NCBI GenBank assembly: GCA_902556355.1
Contig: CACDVW010000013.1
Span: 1-35,086, forward strand
Source of the DNA: an uncultured SAR86 cluster bacterium
Lineage (GTDB): Bacteria > Pseudomonadota > Gammaproteobacteria > Magnimaribacterales > D2472
DNA: 35,086 nt
Direction: 5' to 3'
Position 1 is the stretch's first letter, and each line of letters opens with the position of its first letter. Below, in pieces: positions 13,316-22,520 of this stretch. The notes beneath the pieces are model-generated. The model did no database searches and was not told where the DNA came from. It saw only the letters and a list, made by a program, of their open reading frames with translations. Made by a program: the position numbers and the translations under genes.

Positions 13316-14692
13316 TTATTTTTTAACATGCTTCATCATTCTTTGTCTTTTCTTAATTTGCCTGTCTGTTAACTTATTCACTTTATTTTCAAAAGGGTTA
13401 TCAGATTTTCTAAAAATTAGTTTCAGCTGAATGCTCTGCAGTTTTAAAAACGATCTAAAAGAATTTTCAAGATACTTTTTGTAATTTTGAGGGATTTTTT
13501 TATCTTGATTTGAATGAATAATTAAAGTAGTTGGATTGATGCCGCCAAAATGAATATGCTTAAGCTTCAATTGTCTTCCGTTGACTGATGGAGGAGCACT
13601 TTGAGTAGTAAATTTTTCTAAAAGCTTGTTCAATGATGAGGTTGTGTATTTCTTTTGAGCGTTTTCAATAACATTATTCGTCACCTTAAAAAGCTTTTTA
13701 AAACCCCTACCTTTGATGCCAGAAATTTCTATTTTAAAAAAATTATCAACAAAATTTGATTGAACTCTTTTTGTCTCATATAAATCATCTTTTTGTCTTT
13801 TTGTAAGCAAGTCCATTTTATTGAATGCTAAAACAAGTGGCTTGCCCATTTCAGATACCATATTTATTATCTTCAAATCCTGATCAACAAGCCCTTCACT
13901 TGCATCGCACATAAATATAACTACATCACAAGTCTCAACAGAATGCATCGCTCTTACATATGAGAAATACTCTATCTTATGAGCATTCCTGTAACCTTTT
14001 CTTATACCCGCAGTATCTATGAAGACAAAATCATCATCATTTACAGAGAAAGGTATGCTAATCGCATCAATGGTAGTACCTGCTATTTCTGAAACAATCA
14101 GTCTATCTTCTTTTATGAACTTGTTTATAAAAGTTGATTTGCCAGCATTGGGTCTGCCTAAAATTGCTATTTTCTTCCCTTCGGGCACCTGCGTTTGATT
14201 GCTTGGAAGTGATTTCTTAATAAATGATCTTAAATCAAGGAGGTTTTTGCTGTGCTCTGCACTAATCTCAAAAAAATTATTAATACCTTTCTTATTTAAA
14301 TCTTCTTTAATTAAAGCGTCTGATTTTTTATCTATTTTATTTAGAACTGTTATGAAAGTTTTATTTAATTTTCTTAATCTTGAAAGAATATCTAAATCTT
14401 CTTTGTTAAGATTTTGCGATCCATCAAGGAGAAATATGATTAAACTTGATTCTTCAGCTGCAATCCATGCTTGATCAGCAATGTCTTCTTTTAAGATGGT
14501 GTCATCCTGAGCTATTCCACCTGTATCAATTAATAAACTTTTCTGTTCTCCGAAGGATATATATCCATAATTTCTGTCCTTTGTTAAACCAGAAAAGTCA
14601 GATACTATTGCTTGCCTAGATTTTGTTAATTTGTTGAAAAGTGTTGATTTTCCAACATTAGGTCTTCCTATAATTGCTATTGATGTAAACAT
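13316..14692 (-). CDS. der: Ribosome-associated double GTPase Der (EngA)
   Basis: A 458-aa protein (E. coli 490) with two tandem GTPase domains and a C-terminal KH-like domain, an arrangement unique to Der, needed for 50S ribosome maturation. G domain 1 has GRPNVGKSTLFNKLT at residue 8, DTGGIAQDD near 56 and LNKID near 117. G domain 2 has GRPNAGKSTFINKF near 178, DTAGIRKGYR near 226 and FNKMD near 292. The KH part ends in FRKSDNPFE. It is the last gene of the dapA-to-der run, 14 bp after bamB, with the sdh promoter region directly behind it. Confidence 0.98.
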   Translation of the reverse strand: MFTSIAIIGRPNVGKSTLFNKLTKSRQAIVSDFSGLTKDRNYGYISFGEQKSLLIDTGGIAQDDTILKEDIADQAWIAAEESSLIIFLLDGSQNLNKEDLDILSRLRKLNKTFITVLNKIDKKSDALIKEDLNKKGINNFFEISAEHSKNLLDLRSFIKKSLPSNQTQVPEGKKIAILGRPNAGKSTFINKFIKEDRLIVSEIAGTTIDAISIPFSVNDDDFVFIDTAGIRKGYRNAHKIEYFSYVRAMHSVETCDVVIFMCDASEGLVDQDLKIINMVSEMGKPLVLAFNKMDLLTKRQKDDLYETKRVQSNFVDNFFKIEISGIKGRGFKKLFKVTNNVIENAQKKYTTSSLNKLLEKFTTQSAPPSVNGRQLKLKHIHFGGINPTTLIIHSNQDKKIPQNYKKYLENSFRSFLKLQSIQLKLIFRKSDNPFENKVNKLTDRQIKKRQRMMKHVKK

Positions 14693-14706
14693 GACTAATT
14701 ATCATT

Positions 14707-15882
14707 CTATATGCTTAATGAATATAAATTAAAGGACTCATCAACAGCATAGAAATTTTTACTTCTACTTATAATCTTTTTAATAGGTTTTTTTGAAATT
14801 TTCTTTCTACCAATTGTTTTTCCATTTAATGGATCGATAACATGAATATATCCCTCATAATCACCAACTAACGTATAGCCAGAAAAACTTATTGGATTTG
14901 ATAGCTGTCTATTTAAATATTCATCTGATGTCCATGACTCTTCGAGTGTTTTTGTGAAGAAAGATCTTAGATTCGATTTTGATTCAACCAAAACAAGTAA
15001 GCCTTTAATCAAAAGTGGAGAATAAAAAGAGGATGCTTCAGATTGCCAGATAGCTCTTTTTTGAGCAATATCAAACAAGGTTAAGTTTCCTTGATAATTG
15101 GTTGTATATACGACTCCAGCATCAACAACCGGATCTGAATCTGAATCAATTAAATTCTCAAGCTCTGATGCCCCTCCAACATATGAAATAGCTCCATCCC
15201 AAATAGGAAAGCCTGAATCAAGCTCAAAAACTCCTAGTCTTCCATTATCAAAGGTAGCATAAACATTATCACCCTCAATTACAGGGCTGCTGCTACCTCT
15301 TATTGTCAGTGATGGTAGTTTAGATCTATATGACCATAAGATTTCACCATTAGATTTGTCCAGGGCAAGTAACTCTCCAGAGCCTGTTTTTACAATAATA
15401 AATTTTGCATCAATTGCAGGGGGTGATAACACTTCACCTTTTAAATTAACAGTCCACAAAACAGAGCCATTATCTTGATTCAATGAAATCATGTTTCCTT
15501 GAACATCAGCGACAACAATTATTCCAAAACCTGCTGCAACACCAGACGATAGCTCGCCAACTTCCTGCTCCCATTGAATATTACCAGAGCTTGAATCTAT
15601 TGATTTTATATTTCCATTTACATCAGCAAAAAAAATGCTTTTTGAACTAAAGGCAGGAACAAAATTTCCCAATAGGTTATCCCCTGAAAAAGATCTGTTC
15701 CAATCAACATTAATATTTATAGCATTCTTAATAGCCTCCAAAACGACAGGCTCATCAGGATCAATCTCATCACTTCCCCAAAACTTTAAAGAACTCAAAG
15801 AAGAGCATGATGAAACTATAAAAAGCATAAAAAATATTGCTAAATATTTATTAGCTTTTGGATAAAATTTATTTTTTAACAT
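14707..15882 (-). CDS. bamB: Outer-membrane assembly lipoprotein BamB
   Basis: A 391-aa lipoprotein (E. coli 392). The signal peptide YLAIFFMLFIVSSCSS has the lipobox VSSC, so it is lipidated at Cys near residue 26. The rest is an eight-bladed beta-propeller with PQQ-like repeats, each with an 'LDxxxGxxxW' pattern: SIDSSSGNIQWEQEV, SLNQDNGSVLWTVNL, ALDKSNGEILWSYRS, VFELDSGFPIWDGAI. It binds BamA and helps fold outer-membrane proteins. It follows yfgM by 2 bp and precedes der, the same order as in E. coli. BamC is encoded about 9 kb upstream in the same run. Confidence 0.95.
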   Translation of the reverse strand: MLKNKFYPKANKYLAIFFMLFIVSSCSSLSSLKFWGSDEIDPDEPVVLEAIKNAININVDWNRSFSGDNLLGNFVPAFSSKSIFFADVNGNIKSIDSSSGNIQWEQEVGELSSGVAAGFGIIVVADVQGNMISLNQDNGSVLWTVNLKGEVLSPPAIDAKFIIVKTGSGELLALDKSNGEILWSYRSKLPSLTIRGSSSPVIEGDNVYATFDNGRLGVFELDSGFPIWDGAISYVGGASELENLIDSDSDPVVDAGVVYTTNYQGNLTLFDIAQKRAIWQSEASSFYSPLLIKGLLVLVESKSNLRSFFTKTLEESWTSDEYLNRQLSNPISFSGYTLVGDYEGYIHVIDPLNGKTIGRKKISKKPIKKIISRSKNFYAVDESFNLYSLSI

Positions 15883-15884
15883 TT

Positions 15885-16523
15885 TTATATTGTTAAATTT
15901 GATATTTTCATTGAGATAATAGAAATAGAAGTATCGTCAGTATATTTTTCTTTAGCAAGATTGTACTGCTCTCTAGCGAGTTCTAATTTATTTTGCTTTT
16001 GTAAAATATCGCCTATAAGCTCATGAATAATAGCATTTGATGAGGAATATTTATCTAAAATTGTTAACGCATTCTCATAATTTTCTTGCGCATACATAAT
16101 TCTTGCAGCATTAATACTTGCTATCTTGTTAAATAATTTGTTTCCGCCAATGCCTTCGGTACTTTCTTTTAGCAAAAGAAAGTAATTTAACGCCGATTCT
16201 AAATCACCATTATTTGCCTTAACAGATGCATATTTAAGTAATGCTATATTTCCATATCCTGTTTTTTTATAAGAACTAATTAAATCTGCAAATAATTCTT
16301 CTGAAATTATTTTACCCTCATCGGTTTCTGTCTCCTGGGCAATCCATTTATTGTATATTTTTGCAGCTTCTAGATTATTCATCTTTGCAATTTGATTATT
16401 AACTAAATATGCAGAAATCATTAAGATCACCAATGCTGCAATACTAAGAATTACTTTTCTGTAATTCATATAAAAATTACGTATTGACGTTATTGCTGCA
16501 TTATTTTCAAAAACTTCGTTCAT
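15885..16523 (-). CDS. yfgM: YfgM-like inner-membrane TPR protein, SecYEG-associated
   Basis: A 212-aa membrane-anchored TPR protein. After a short cytosolic tail it has one transmembrane segment (VILSIAALVILMISAYLV, about residues 29-46) and then a periplasmic TPR domain (ALLKYASVKANNGDLESALNYF, ALTILDKYSSSNAIIHELIGDI). E. coli YfgM (206 aa) sits beside the SecYEG translocon and with PpiD passes secreted proteins to periplasmic chaperones. The start is well supported: GAGGAAA lies about 9 bp before ATG. Position between hisS and bamB is conserved. Confidence 0.9.
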   Translation of the reverse strand: MNEVFENNAAITSIRNFYMNYRKVILSIAALVILMISAYLVNNQIAKMNNLEAAKIYNKWIAQETETDEGKIISEELFADLISSYKKTGYGNIALLKYASVKANNGDLESALNYFLLLKESTEGIGGNKLFNKIASINAARIMYAQENYENALTILDKYSSSNAIIHELIGDILQKQNKLELAREQYNLAKEKYTDDTSISIISMKISNLTI

Positions 16524-16538
16524 AAGTATTTCCTCGGT

Positions 16539-17801
16539 CTAGAGAGTTTTATAAAAACTATATAAATCTTCAATAGAGACAGTTTGTTGCTCCTTAAGTT
16601 CATCATTTAAAGGCTTTATAACTGCAGTTTTATTATTAAACTCTTCTTCGCCAATAATAATTACGTATTCGGAATTATTTTTATTAGCTTTTCTCATCTT
16701 CGATTTAAGGCTTCCTTCTGATAAATGAATATCGAGAATAACCTCTTTGTTAATTGATCTTAGATGGTGCGCTATTTTATATGCTTTTGGTTCTAAATTA
16801 CTAGCTGCGATAATAAAAGAAACCAATTTTCTGTTAGGCTTTTGTAGGTTTGTAATATTTGCCAACCTTTCAAGCCCAATGGCCATACCAATGGCAGGCA
16901 TGTCCTTTCCTCCAAGTTGAGAGCAAAGTTGGTCATATCTACCGCCACCTAAAAATGAATCCTGTGCTCCTAATTCTGACGATATAGCTTCAAATACAAA
17001 ACCAGAATAATAATCCAAACCTCTAACTAAATTGTAATCGATTTCAATTTTACATAAATCTGAGAACTCATACTTAATTGAATCAAGTAACGCAATTGAA
17101 TCCCTATCAATAAATTCTTTTATAGAAGGAGCGTTTTTTAGAATTGCTTGTGTTTCAGAATTCTTTGAATCAAGGACTCTTAATGGGTTTTTACTAAGTC
17201 TTTCTAAATCTTTTTCATCAAAATCTTTTTTAAATGGTTCCAAGAACTCAACAAGAGCTTTACAAAAAGATTCTTTATTCTCTTTGGTACCTAGGTGGTT
17301 AATTTTGATGCAACAATTTTTAAGTTTAAATTGATCAATAACATTACACACTAATGAAATCATTTCATATTCCGGCAAACCCTCTGGTATACCAAGTATT
17401 TCAATACCGGCTTGATTGAATTGTCTATATCTGCCCTTTTGTGGTCTCTCATATCTCCACATAGGGCCCATATACCATAATTTATGATTTGCTTGATCTA
17501 ATTTCTTCTCAATGATTGATCTAATTACACTTGCAGTTCCTTCAGGTCTCATTGCAATAGTTTTATCATTCCTGTCATTGAAAGAATAAATTTCTTTATT
17601 AACAATATCTGAAGAGTTGCCAACGCTCCTTTTGAATAAATTTGCATCTTCTAAAATGGGAGTGCGTATTTCTTGGAATTTATAATTTATGAATATATTT
17701 TTAATTATTTTTTCTACTTCAAACACTTTTGATGATGCATTAGCCATATCGCCATCGTCATACTGATCTAGCATGCCTGTTAATGATTGAATTTTATCCA
17801 A
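16539..17801 (-). CDS. hisS: Histidyl-tRNA synthetase
   Basis: A class II synthetase that charges tRNA-His. Motif 2 is RYERPQKGRYRQFNQAGIEI near residue 108; the histidine-specific loop is VRGLDYYSGFVFEA near residue 258; motif 3 is AIGMAIGLERL near 305. The C-terminal anticodon-binding domain starts near residue 328. I chose the TTG at 17801 (420 aa, DKIQSLTGMLDQYD) over the ORF-track TTG at 17816. It has AAGGGG five bases upstream, aligns with the E. coli N-terminus 'AKNIQAIRGMNDYLP' without excess, and begins 1 bp after the ispG stop. The usual N-terminal RGxxD motif is altered to TGMLDQ. The ribosome site lies inside the last codons of ispG, suggesting coupled translation. Confidence 0.96.
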   Translation of the reverse strand: MDKIQSLTGMLDQYDDGDMANASSKVFEVEKIIKNIFINYKFQEIRTPILEDANLFKRSVGNSSDIVNKEIYSFNDRNDKTIAMRPEGTASVIRSIIEKKLDQANHKLWYMGPMWRYERPQKGRYRQFNQAGIEILGIPEGLPEYEMISLVCNVIDQFKLKNCCIKINHLGTKENKESFCKALVEFLEPFKKDFDEKDLERLSKNPLRVLDSKNSETQAILKNAPSIKEFIDRDSIALLDSIKYEFSDLCKIEIDYNLVRGLDYYSGFVFEAISSELGAQDSFLGGGRYDQLCSQLGGKDMPAIGMAIGLERLANITNLQKPNRKLVSFIIAASNLEPKAYKIAHHLRSINKEVILDIHLSEGSLKSKMRKANKNNSEYVIIIGEEEFNNKTAVIKPLNDELKEQQTVSIEDLYSFYKTL

Positions 17802-17802
17802 T

Positions 17803-18903
17803 TTATCCCCTTGCAATAATATCTTGTGAGTTTCTTAGTGACAGTTTTTCTCTTACTTTTTCTTCTATCTCTTTAACTAAATTCTCACTACTAATTTTTT
17901 TATCTGGTATGCCATCAACATAAAGTAAATTTTTTGGACTTGCTCCGGTTAAACCAATTTCTGCTGCCTTACTTTCTCCAGGACCATTTACATAACAACC
18001 GATAATCGCAACCTCTATATCATCAGATATGTCCTCTAATCTCTCTTCTAACTCATTTACTACCTCAATGACATTAAAGTTTTGTCTAGAACAGCTTGGA
18101 CATGCAATAATTTTGACTCCTCTGCTTCTAATATTAAGACTTTTTAATATATCCCAACCTACTTTAATCTCATCAACTGGGTTAGATGCTAGTGATATTC
18201 TAATAGTATCTCCTATACCTTCAGACAAAAGCATCCCAACTCCAATAGAAGATTTTACCGTACCGGCACGAAAACTTCCTGCTTCAGTAATGCCTAAATG
18301 AAGTGGCTGATTAATCAGATTAGATATTTTTCTGTAGGCTTCAACTGTCATCTCAATATTTGAAGCTTTTAGGCTCATTTTGTAATTATCAAAATTAAAT
18401 CTATCTAATATGTCCACATGTCTTAGAGCTGACTCTACAAGCGCATCAGCATTGGGTTCACCGTATTTTTTTTGTAGATCTTTTTCAAGTGAACCAGCAT
18501 TTACTCCCACTCTTATTGGAACATCATTATCTAGCGCAGCAGTAATCACCTCTTTAATTTTTGATTCTTTTCCAATATTACCTGGATTGATTCTTAAGCA
18601 GTCAGCAGAATCAGCAACCTCAATAGCAATCTTATAATCAAAATGTATATCAGCTACTAAAGGAATGGTTACAATGCTTTTGATTTCTTTAAAGGCTTTA
18701 GCTTCATCAAATCCCGGAACAGATACTCTTACTATATCTGCACCTGCGGCCTGCAATTCATTTATTTGGCTCACAGTAGACAGAACATCTGAGGTATTGG
18801 TGTTAGTCATAGACTGAATTGCAATTGGATTATCTCCACCAATAGGCACGCCCCCAACATTAACAACAGAGGTTTCTTTTCTTTTAATCCAATTACTCAT
18901 CAT
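17803..18903 (-). CDS. ispG: (E)-4-hydroxy-3-methylbut-2-enyl-diphosphate synthase
   Basis: A 366-aa IspG/GcpE (E. coli 372), the penultimate enzyme of the DXP isoprenoid pathway, which converts MEcPP to HMBPP with a [4Fe-4S] cluster. The TIM-barrel part shows [32 protein letters not shown] and RINPGNIG. The C-terminal cluster ligands are in CPSCSRQNF near residue 268 and in [19 protein letters not shown] near residue 300. The start overlaps rodZ by 11 bp. It is one of several Fe-S enzymes sharing this run with the isc genes. Confidence 0.98.
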   Translation of the reverse strand: MMSNWIKRKETSVVNVGGVPIGGDNPIAIQSMTNTNTSDVLSTVSQINELQAAGADIVRVSVPGFDEAKAFKEIKSIVTIPLVADIHFDYKIAIEVADSADCLRINPGNIGKESKIKEVITAALDNDVPIRVGVNAGSLEKDLQKKYGEPNADALVESALRHVDILDRFNFDNYKMSLKASNIEMTVEAYRKISNLINQPLHLGITEAGSFRAGTVKSSIGVGMLLSEGIGDTIRISLASNPVDEIKVGWDILKSLNIRSRGVKIIACPSCSRQNFNVIEVVNELEERLEDISDDIEVAIIGCYVNGPGESKAAEIGLTGASPKNLLYVDGIPDKKISSENLVKEIEEKVREKLSLRNSQDIIARG

Positions 18904-19657
18904 TAAACATAACAGTACTTACATTAAGTCTATTAGCATTAGTAATAAAATCAATGTTATTGCCATTATATGAAGCTTCTATAGCTTCTGCGTTGCCAAC
19001 AACAATTTTGAAAGGTCTTTCAATCTCAAATTCAAAGCTATCTCCATATTTAAATAACTTATTAATTATCAACTCGTCATATGCATATATTTCAATCCAG
19101 CATTCATCAAAGAAACTAAAAACGAGTTTATTTGAAATGTTAATTAAGGGCACCTCTTCTATTGTATTTGCAGAGATTTCTATTAAATTATTAAAATTAA
19201 GATCTTCATCAATTTTATCTAATTCGTTGTTAGAAAAAGTTTCTTTAACTGATGGTAGATCATTTATCTTGGCTTCTTTGGAAAAGCTGATATTTATATA
19301 TAAGGACACAATAATGATAATTACTATAAACCCTGCTACTTTAATAATTGGTATTAATGAAGGGTTTAATTCAGCAATAGGTTCTTTAATAATTTTATCT
19401 TGTCTATTATTGTTCTCATACAGTGGTGGAAACTCGCATTCTATTGATAAAAAATCTTGGTATTTAGTAAAATATGCTCTAGCAAAGACCTCGCTTGGAA
19501 AGATAGAGTAATCCCCTGACTCTATTGCATTAATATATCTAATATTCATAAATGCAGTATTAGAAACTTCAACTTTGCTTAAACCAAGCTCTTTTCGTGC
19601 TACCTTAAAAACTTTACCAATCTTTGCTGATCTGGCTGACTTCAAAATTTCTGTCAT
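18893..19657 (-). CDS. rodZ: Cell-shape protein RodZ (cytoskeletal HTH membrane protein)
   Basis: A 254-aa protein, shorter than E. coli RodZ (337). The N-terminal helix-turn-helix domain (residues about 10-80: [39 protein letters not shown]) would bind MreB. One transmembrane segment follows at about 105-124 ([18 protein letters not shown]), then a short linker and a periplasmic beta domain ([34 protein letters not shown]). The periplasmic linker is much reduced. It lies between rlmN (4-bp overlap) and ispG (11-bp overlap), the conserved order. Confidence 0.93.
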   Translation of the reverse strand: MTEILKSARSAKIGKVFKVARKELGLSKVEVSNTAFMNIRYINAIESGDYSIFPSEVFARAYFTKYQDFLSIECEFPPLYENNNRQDKIIKEPIAELNPSLIPIIKVAGFIVIIIIVSLYINISFSKEAKINDLPSVKETFSNNELDKIDEDLNFNNLIEISANTIEEVPLINISNKLVFSFFDECWIEIYAYDELIINKLFKYGDSFEFEIERPFKIVVGNAEAIEASYNGNNIDFITNANRLNVSTVMFNDE

Positions 19658-20739
19658 GATATGAGTTTATGGGATATGAGTTTATTACCTTTAATCGATT
19701 TATTTAATTTACCAACAAGCTGGCCACATGCTCCATCAATTGCATCTCCTCTTGTAACTCTTAATGTTGTTATAAAACCTTTATCCATAAGAATTTTCTT
19801 AAAATTTTCAATAGTCTTTCTTTTAGAGCGCTTATAACTTGAGCCCTCAAAAGGATTGAAAGGTATTAGATTAATTTTACACGATATATTTGATAATAGT
19901 TTTGCTAGTTTTCTTGCTAATTCTTCTGAATCATTTATGCCATCTATCAAAATATATTCTATGGTTATACTTCTTTTACCGTCATAGCTTTTTAAATAGT
20001 TGTTGCATGAGTCCATTAAATTGCTTATTGGGTATTTCTTATTTATTGGAACTATTTCATCTCTCAATTCATTTGTTGGCGCATGAAGAGATATTGCTAA
20101 AGAGACGTCTATTTCATCACATAACTTATCTATTTGAGGTGTTATGCCCGAGGTGCTTATAGTTATTCTTTTCCTTGAAAGCCCATATGCAAGTTGTTCC
20201 TTCATTATCTTTGCTGATTCAATAACAGGTTCAAAATTTAATAGTGGCTCACCCATTCCCATAAATACTACATTAGTAATCGGAGGTTCATCATTTTGAT
20301 AAAAATTTGCAAGCCATAGTTGGCCGATAATTTCATCAGGGGTAAGATTTGTTTCAAATCCTTGTGCTCCAGTAGCACAAAAAGTGCATTGAAGAGCACA
20401 ACCTGCCTGTGACGATATGCAGAGAGTCATTCTTTTCTTTTCAGGTATTCTTACCATTTCAATCATAGATCCTGATTCAAGTTTTACTAAATATTTAATT
20501 GTTCCCTCAGGAGATTTGTAAACCTTTTCAACCATTGGTGTTCTTAGACAAGCTATTAGTTCAAGCTTCTCTCTCAGAATTTTATTGAAGTCAGTCATCT
20601 GATTAAAATCAAGGATACCTTTCTGATGAACCCATTTAATTAATTGTTTAGCCCTAAATTTAGGCTCACCAATATCATTAAAAAAAACTTCAAGGGATTC
20701 AAGAGAATACCCTAGGAGGTTTATTTTTTTATCAGACAA
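19654..20739 (-). CDS. rlmN: 23S rRNA/tRNA C2-adenine methyltransferase RlmN
   Basis: A 361-aa radical-SAM enzyme that methylates A2503 of 23S rRNA and A37 of some tRNAs. The N-terminal helical part is followed by the cluster motif CALQCTFCATGAQGFE near residue 111, GMGEPLLNF near 164, SLHAPTNELRDEIVP near 217 and the C-terminal catalytic cysteine in GDAIDGACGQL near residue 339. Its [4Fe-4S] cluster links it functionally to the isc genes upstream. It begins 3 bp after ndk and overlaps rodZ by 4 bp. Confidence 0.98.
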   Translation of the reverse strand: MSDKKINLLGYSLESLEVFFNDIGEPKFRAKQLIKWVHQKGILDFNQMTDFNKILREKLELIACLRTPMVEKVYKSPEGTIKYLVKLESGSMIEMVRIPEKKRMTLCISSQAGCALQCTFCATGAQGFETNLTPDEIIGQLWLANFYQNDEPPITNVVFMGMGEPLLNFEPVIESAKIMKEQLAYGLSRKRITISTSGITPQIDKLCDEIDVSLAISLHAPTNELRDEIVPINKKYPISNLMDSCNNYLKSYDGKRSITIEYILIDGINDSEELARKLAKLLSNISCKINLIPFNPFEGSSYKRSKRKTIENFKKILMDKGFITTLRVTRGDAIDGACGQLVGKLNKSIKGNKLISHKLIS

Positions 20740-20742
20740 AAT

Positions 20743-21168
20743 CTATTTAGATACTATTTCTTCTTCGGTGAAAAAATAATTTATTTCCCTTGCAGCACTT
20801 ATTTCAGAATCAGATCCGTGAACTGCATTAGCATCTATGCTATTTGCAAAATCTGCTCTTATTGTTCCGGGATCAGCTTCTTGTGGGTTAGTGCTGCCCA
20901 TAAGTTCTCTATTTTTTTGGATTGCTCCCTCACCTTCAAGCACCTGAACAAAAACTGGACCAGATGTCATGAACTTTTTAAGATCATTGAAAAAAGGTCT
21001 ACCTTCATGTTCAGCATAAAATCCTGATGCCATTTCATCATCGAGCTGTATTAGTTTGCCGGCAACAATATGAAGGCCATTGTCCTCAAATCTGGAGATT
21101 ATTTTGCCAATAATATTCTTTGATACTGCATCTGGTTTAATTATAGATAGTGTGCGCTCTGTTGCCAT
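20743..21168 (-). CDS. ndk: Nucleoside diphosphate kinase
   Basis: A 141-aa enzyme (E. coli 143) that balances nucleoside triphosphates. It begins [18 protein letters not shown], has [26 protein letters not shown] in the middle and the phosphorylated histidine in [16 protein letters not shown] near residue 117. ATG at 21168 is backed by AAGGA 7 bp upstream. A 40-bp gap separates it from iscX, the widest in this run, with a TATAAT hexamer in it; this may be a secondary promoter. Confidence 0.98.
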   Translation of the reverse strand: MATERTLSIIKPDAVSKNIIGKIISRFEDNGLHIVAGKLIQLDDEMASGFYAEHEGRPFFNDLKKFMTSGPVFVQVLEGEGAIQKNRELMGSTNPQEADPGTIRADFANSIDANAVHGSDSEISAAREINYFFTEEEIVSK

Positions 21169-21208
21169 TTTGAATTCCTTATAAAAAATTTTAGGTATTA
21201 TATGAAAG

Positions 21209-21412
21209 TTATTTGGATTCTTCTATCCATAACATCTGAATAGCTTCAAGAATTTTTTCATTTGATTTGTTTGGATCGCCTATAAATCCATCTAGGCTGC
21301 AAATTTTATTATGCAGATCAGGAAAACTTATCCATTGAGGGTCTATTTCTGGAAATTTTTCTGAAAGCTCGATAGCAATATCATTTGTATCCAACCAATC
21401 TATACTATTCAT
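21209..21412 (-). CDS. iscX: IscX, Fe-S assembly modulator
   Basis: A 67-aa acidic protein that closely follows E. coli IscX (66 aa): [20 protein letters not shown] and [17 protein letters not shown] correspond to 'VRFTDMHQWICDLEDF' and '[17 protein letters not shown]'. It binds IscS and iron and modulates cluster assembly. Its ATG shares one base with the fdx stop (TAATG), so the two are coupled. It is the last gene of the isc cluster. Confidence 0.95.
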   Translation of the reverse strand: MNSIDWLDTNDIAIELSEKFPEIDPQWISFPDLHNKICSLDGFIGDPNKSNEKILEAIQMLWIEESK

Positions 21413-21750
21413 TAGTGATTCTCTGAAACCATATTAATATTGTATTTAGGTATTTCAATTTCAATATCTTCATCTTTTGGTATTGCCTGGCAACTAAGTC
21501 TTGATGTTTGCTCAAGCCCCCATGCTTTATCTAGAAGGTCTTCTTCAATTTCACTTGCTTCATCCAAACTATCAAAGCCTTTACGAACAATACAATGACA
21601 GGTTGTGCATGCTGCAGACATCTCACATGCATGCTCTATTTGTATACCATTTCTTAGAGCCGCCTCACATATAGTTTCATCAGGTTGATTCTCGATCAAA
21701 GCTCCCTCAGGACAAAGGTCTTCATGAGGTAAGATTTTAATTTTAGGCAT
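21412..21750 (-). CDS. fdx: ISC-type [2Fe-2S] ferredoxin
   Basis: A 112-aa adrenodoxin-type ferredoxin (E. coli 111). The [2Fe-2S] ligands appear in HACEMSAACTTCHCIV near residue 40, spaced C-x5-C-x2-C, with the fourth in RLSCQAIP near residue 85. It opens with the family segment PKIKILPHEDLCPEGALI. It supplies electrons to IscS/IscU during cluster assembly. It starts 2 bp after iscA, in the position where hscB and hscA would normally stand. Confidence 0.96.
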   Translation of the reverse strand: MPKIKILPHEDLCPEGALIENQPDETICEAALRNGIQIEHACEMSAACTTCHCIVRKGFDSLDEASEIEEDLLDKAWGLEQTSRLSCQAIPKDEDIEIEIPKYNINMVSENH

Positions 21751-21752
21751 TA

Positions 21753-22094
21753 CTATATGGTAAAGCTTTCACCACAACCACATACTGCTTTAGCATTAGG
21801 ATTTACAAATTTTATTCCTTGGTTAAGGCCATCTTTTTGATAATCAACTAAGCTGCCTTTTAAAAAGTCTAGACTGCTGTTATCAACAAAAATTTTGCAT
21901 CCATTTTTTTCGAAAACAACACCGTCATCATCAAAAGAGTCAACATAATCAAAAAAATATTCATAGCCTGAACATCCTGCTTTTTTAACTCCAATCTTAA
22001 TTCCAACACCTTTACCACGATTTTCAAGGCTTAATAAAAAGTGGTCAATCGCAGAATCTGAAAAGTTTAAATCTGTTGAGCTAAAAACTTGCAT
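21753..22094 (-). CDS. iscA: A-type Fe-S carrier IscA
   Basis: A 113-aa A-type carrier (E. coli 107). The three ligand cysteines are in KKAGCSGYEYFF near residue 40 and in the C-terminal CGCGESFTI. The body is rich in Asp and Phe (YVDSFDDDGVVFEKNG). It receives clusters or iron from IscU and passes them to apoproteins. By sequence it could be called IscA or ErpA; its place after iscU decides for IscA. Confidence 0.95.
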   Translation of the reverse strand: MQVFSSTDLNFSDSAIDHFLLSLENRGKGVGIKIGVKKAGCSGYEYFFDYVDSFDDDGVVFEKNGCKIFVDNSSLDFLKGSLVDYQKDGLNQGIKFVNPNAKAVCGCGESFTI

Positions 22095-22100
22095 GATTAT

Positions 22101-22505
22101 TTATTGTTTTGATTCGTAATCTTCTATTGCTTGCTTTATTGAATCTTCAGCTAACACAGAGCAATGAATTTTTATTGGGGGTAGTTCAAGGGCATCAACA
22201 ATCTCTTTGTTTTTGATAGCTTTTGCTTCTTCTAAGGTTTTACCAATAAGCATATCAACAAGTTCACTTGAAGATGCTATAGCAGAACCACATCCGTAAG
22301 TTTTAAATTTTACATCTTTTATTACATGCGTATTACCAGAGGGCTCACACTTTATTTGCAATTTCATAACATCCCCACAAGCTGGTGCTCCAACCATACC
22401 TGTTCCGACATTTTCTTCTTTTGGGTCAAATCTACCTACATTAAATGCCTTTGGATCATTTAAAGTATTTTCAAATTTGTCTACAACTTTTTTACTATAA
22501 GCCAT
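22101..22505 (-). CDS. iscU: Fe-S cluster scaffold IscU
   Basis: A 134-aa scaffold with the three ligand cysteines in VGAPACGDVMKL near residue 42, KTYGCGSAIASSSE near residue 68 and IHCSVLAEDSI near residue 111. The segment ELPPIKIHC carries the HscA-recognition motif in the form LPPIK (E. coli LPPVK), although no hscA or hscB gene is present beside it. Assembly of [2Fe-2S] and [4Fe-4S] clusters takes place on this protein with IscS. It follows iscS by 15 bp. Confidence 0.97.
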   Translation of the reverse strand: MAYSKKVVDKFENTLNDPKAFNVGRFDPKEENVGTGMVGAPACGDVMKLQIKCEPSGNTHVIKDVKFKTYGCGSAIASSSELVDMLIGKTLEEAKAIKNKEIVDALELPPIKIHCSVLAEDSIKQAIEDYESKQ

Positions 22506-22520
22506 TTCAAGCCTCCATTA

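Noticed and set aside
18954-19511. 185-aa plus-strand ORF opposite rodZ
   Set aside because: Rather long, but rodZ on the minus strand has clear domains and operon context; the antisense frame has a low-complexity composition expected of a mirror of AT-rich coding DNA.
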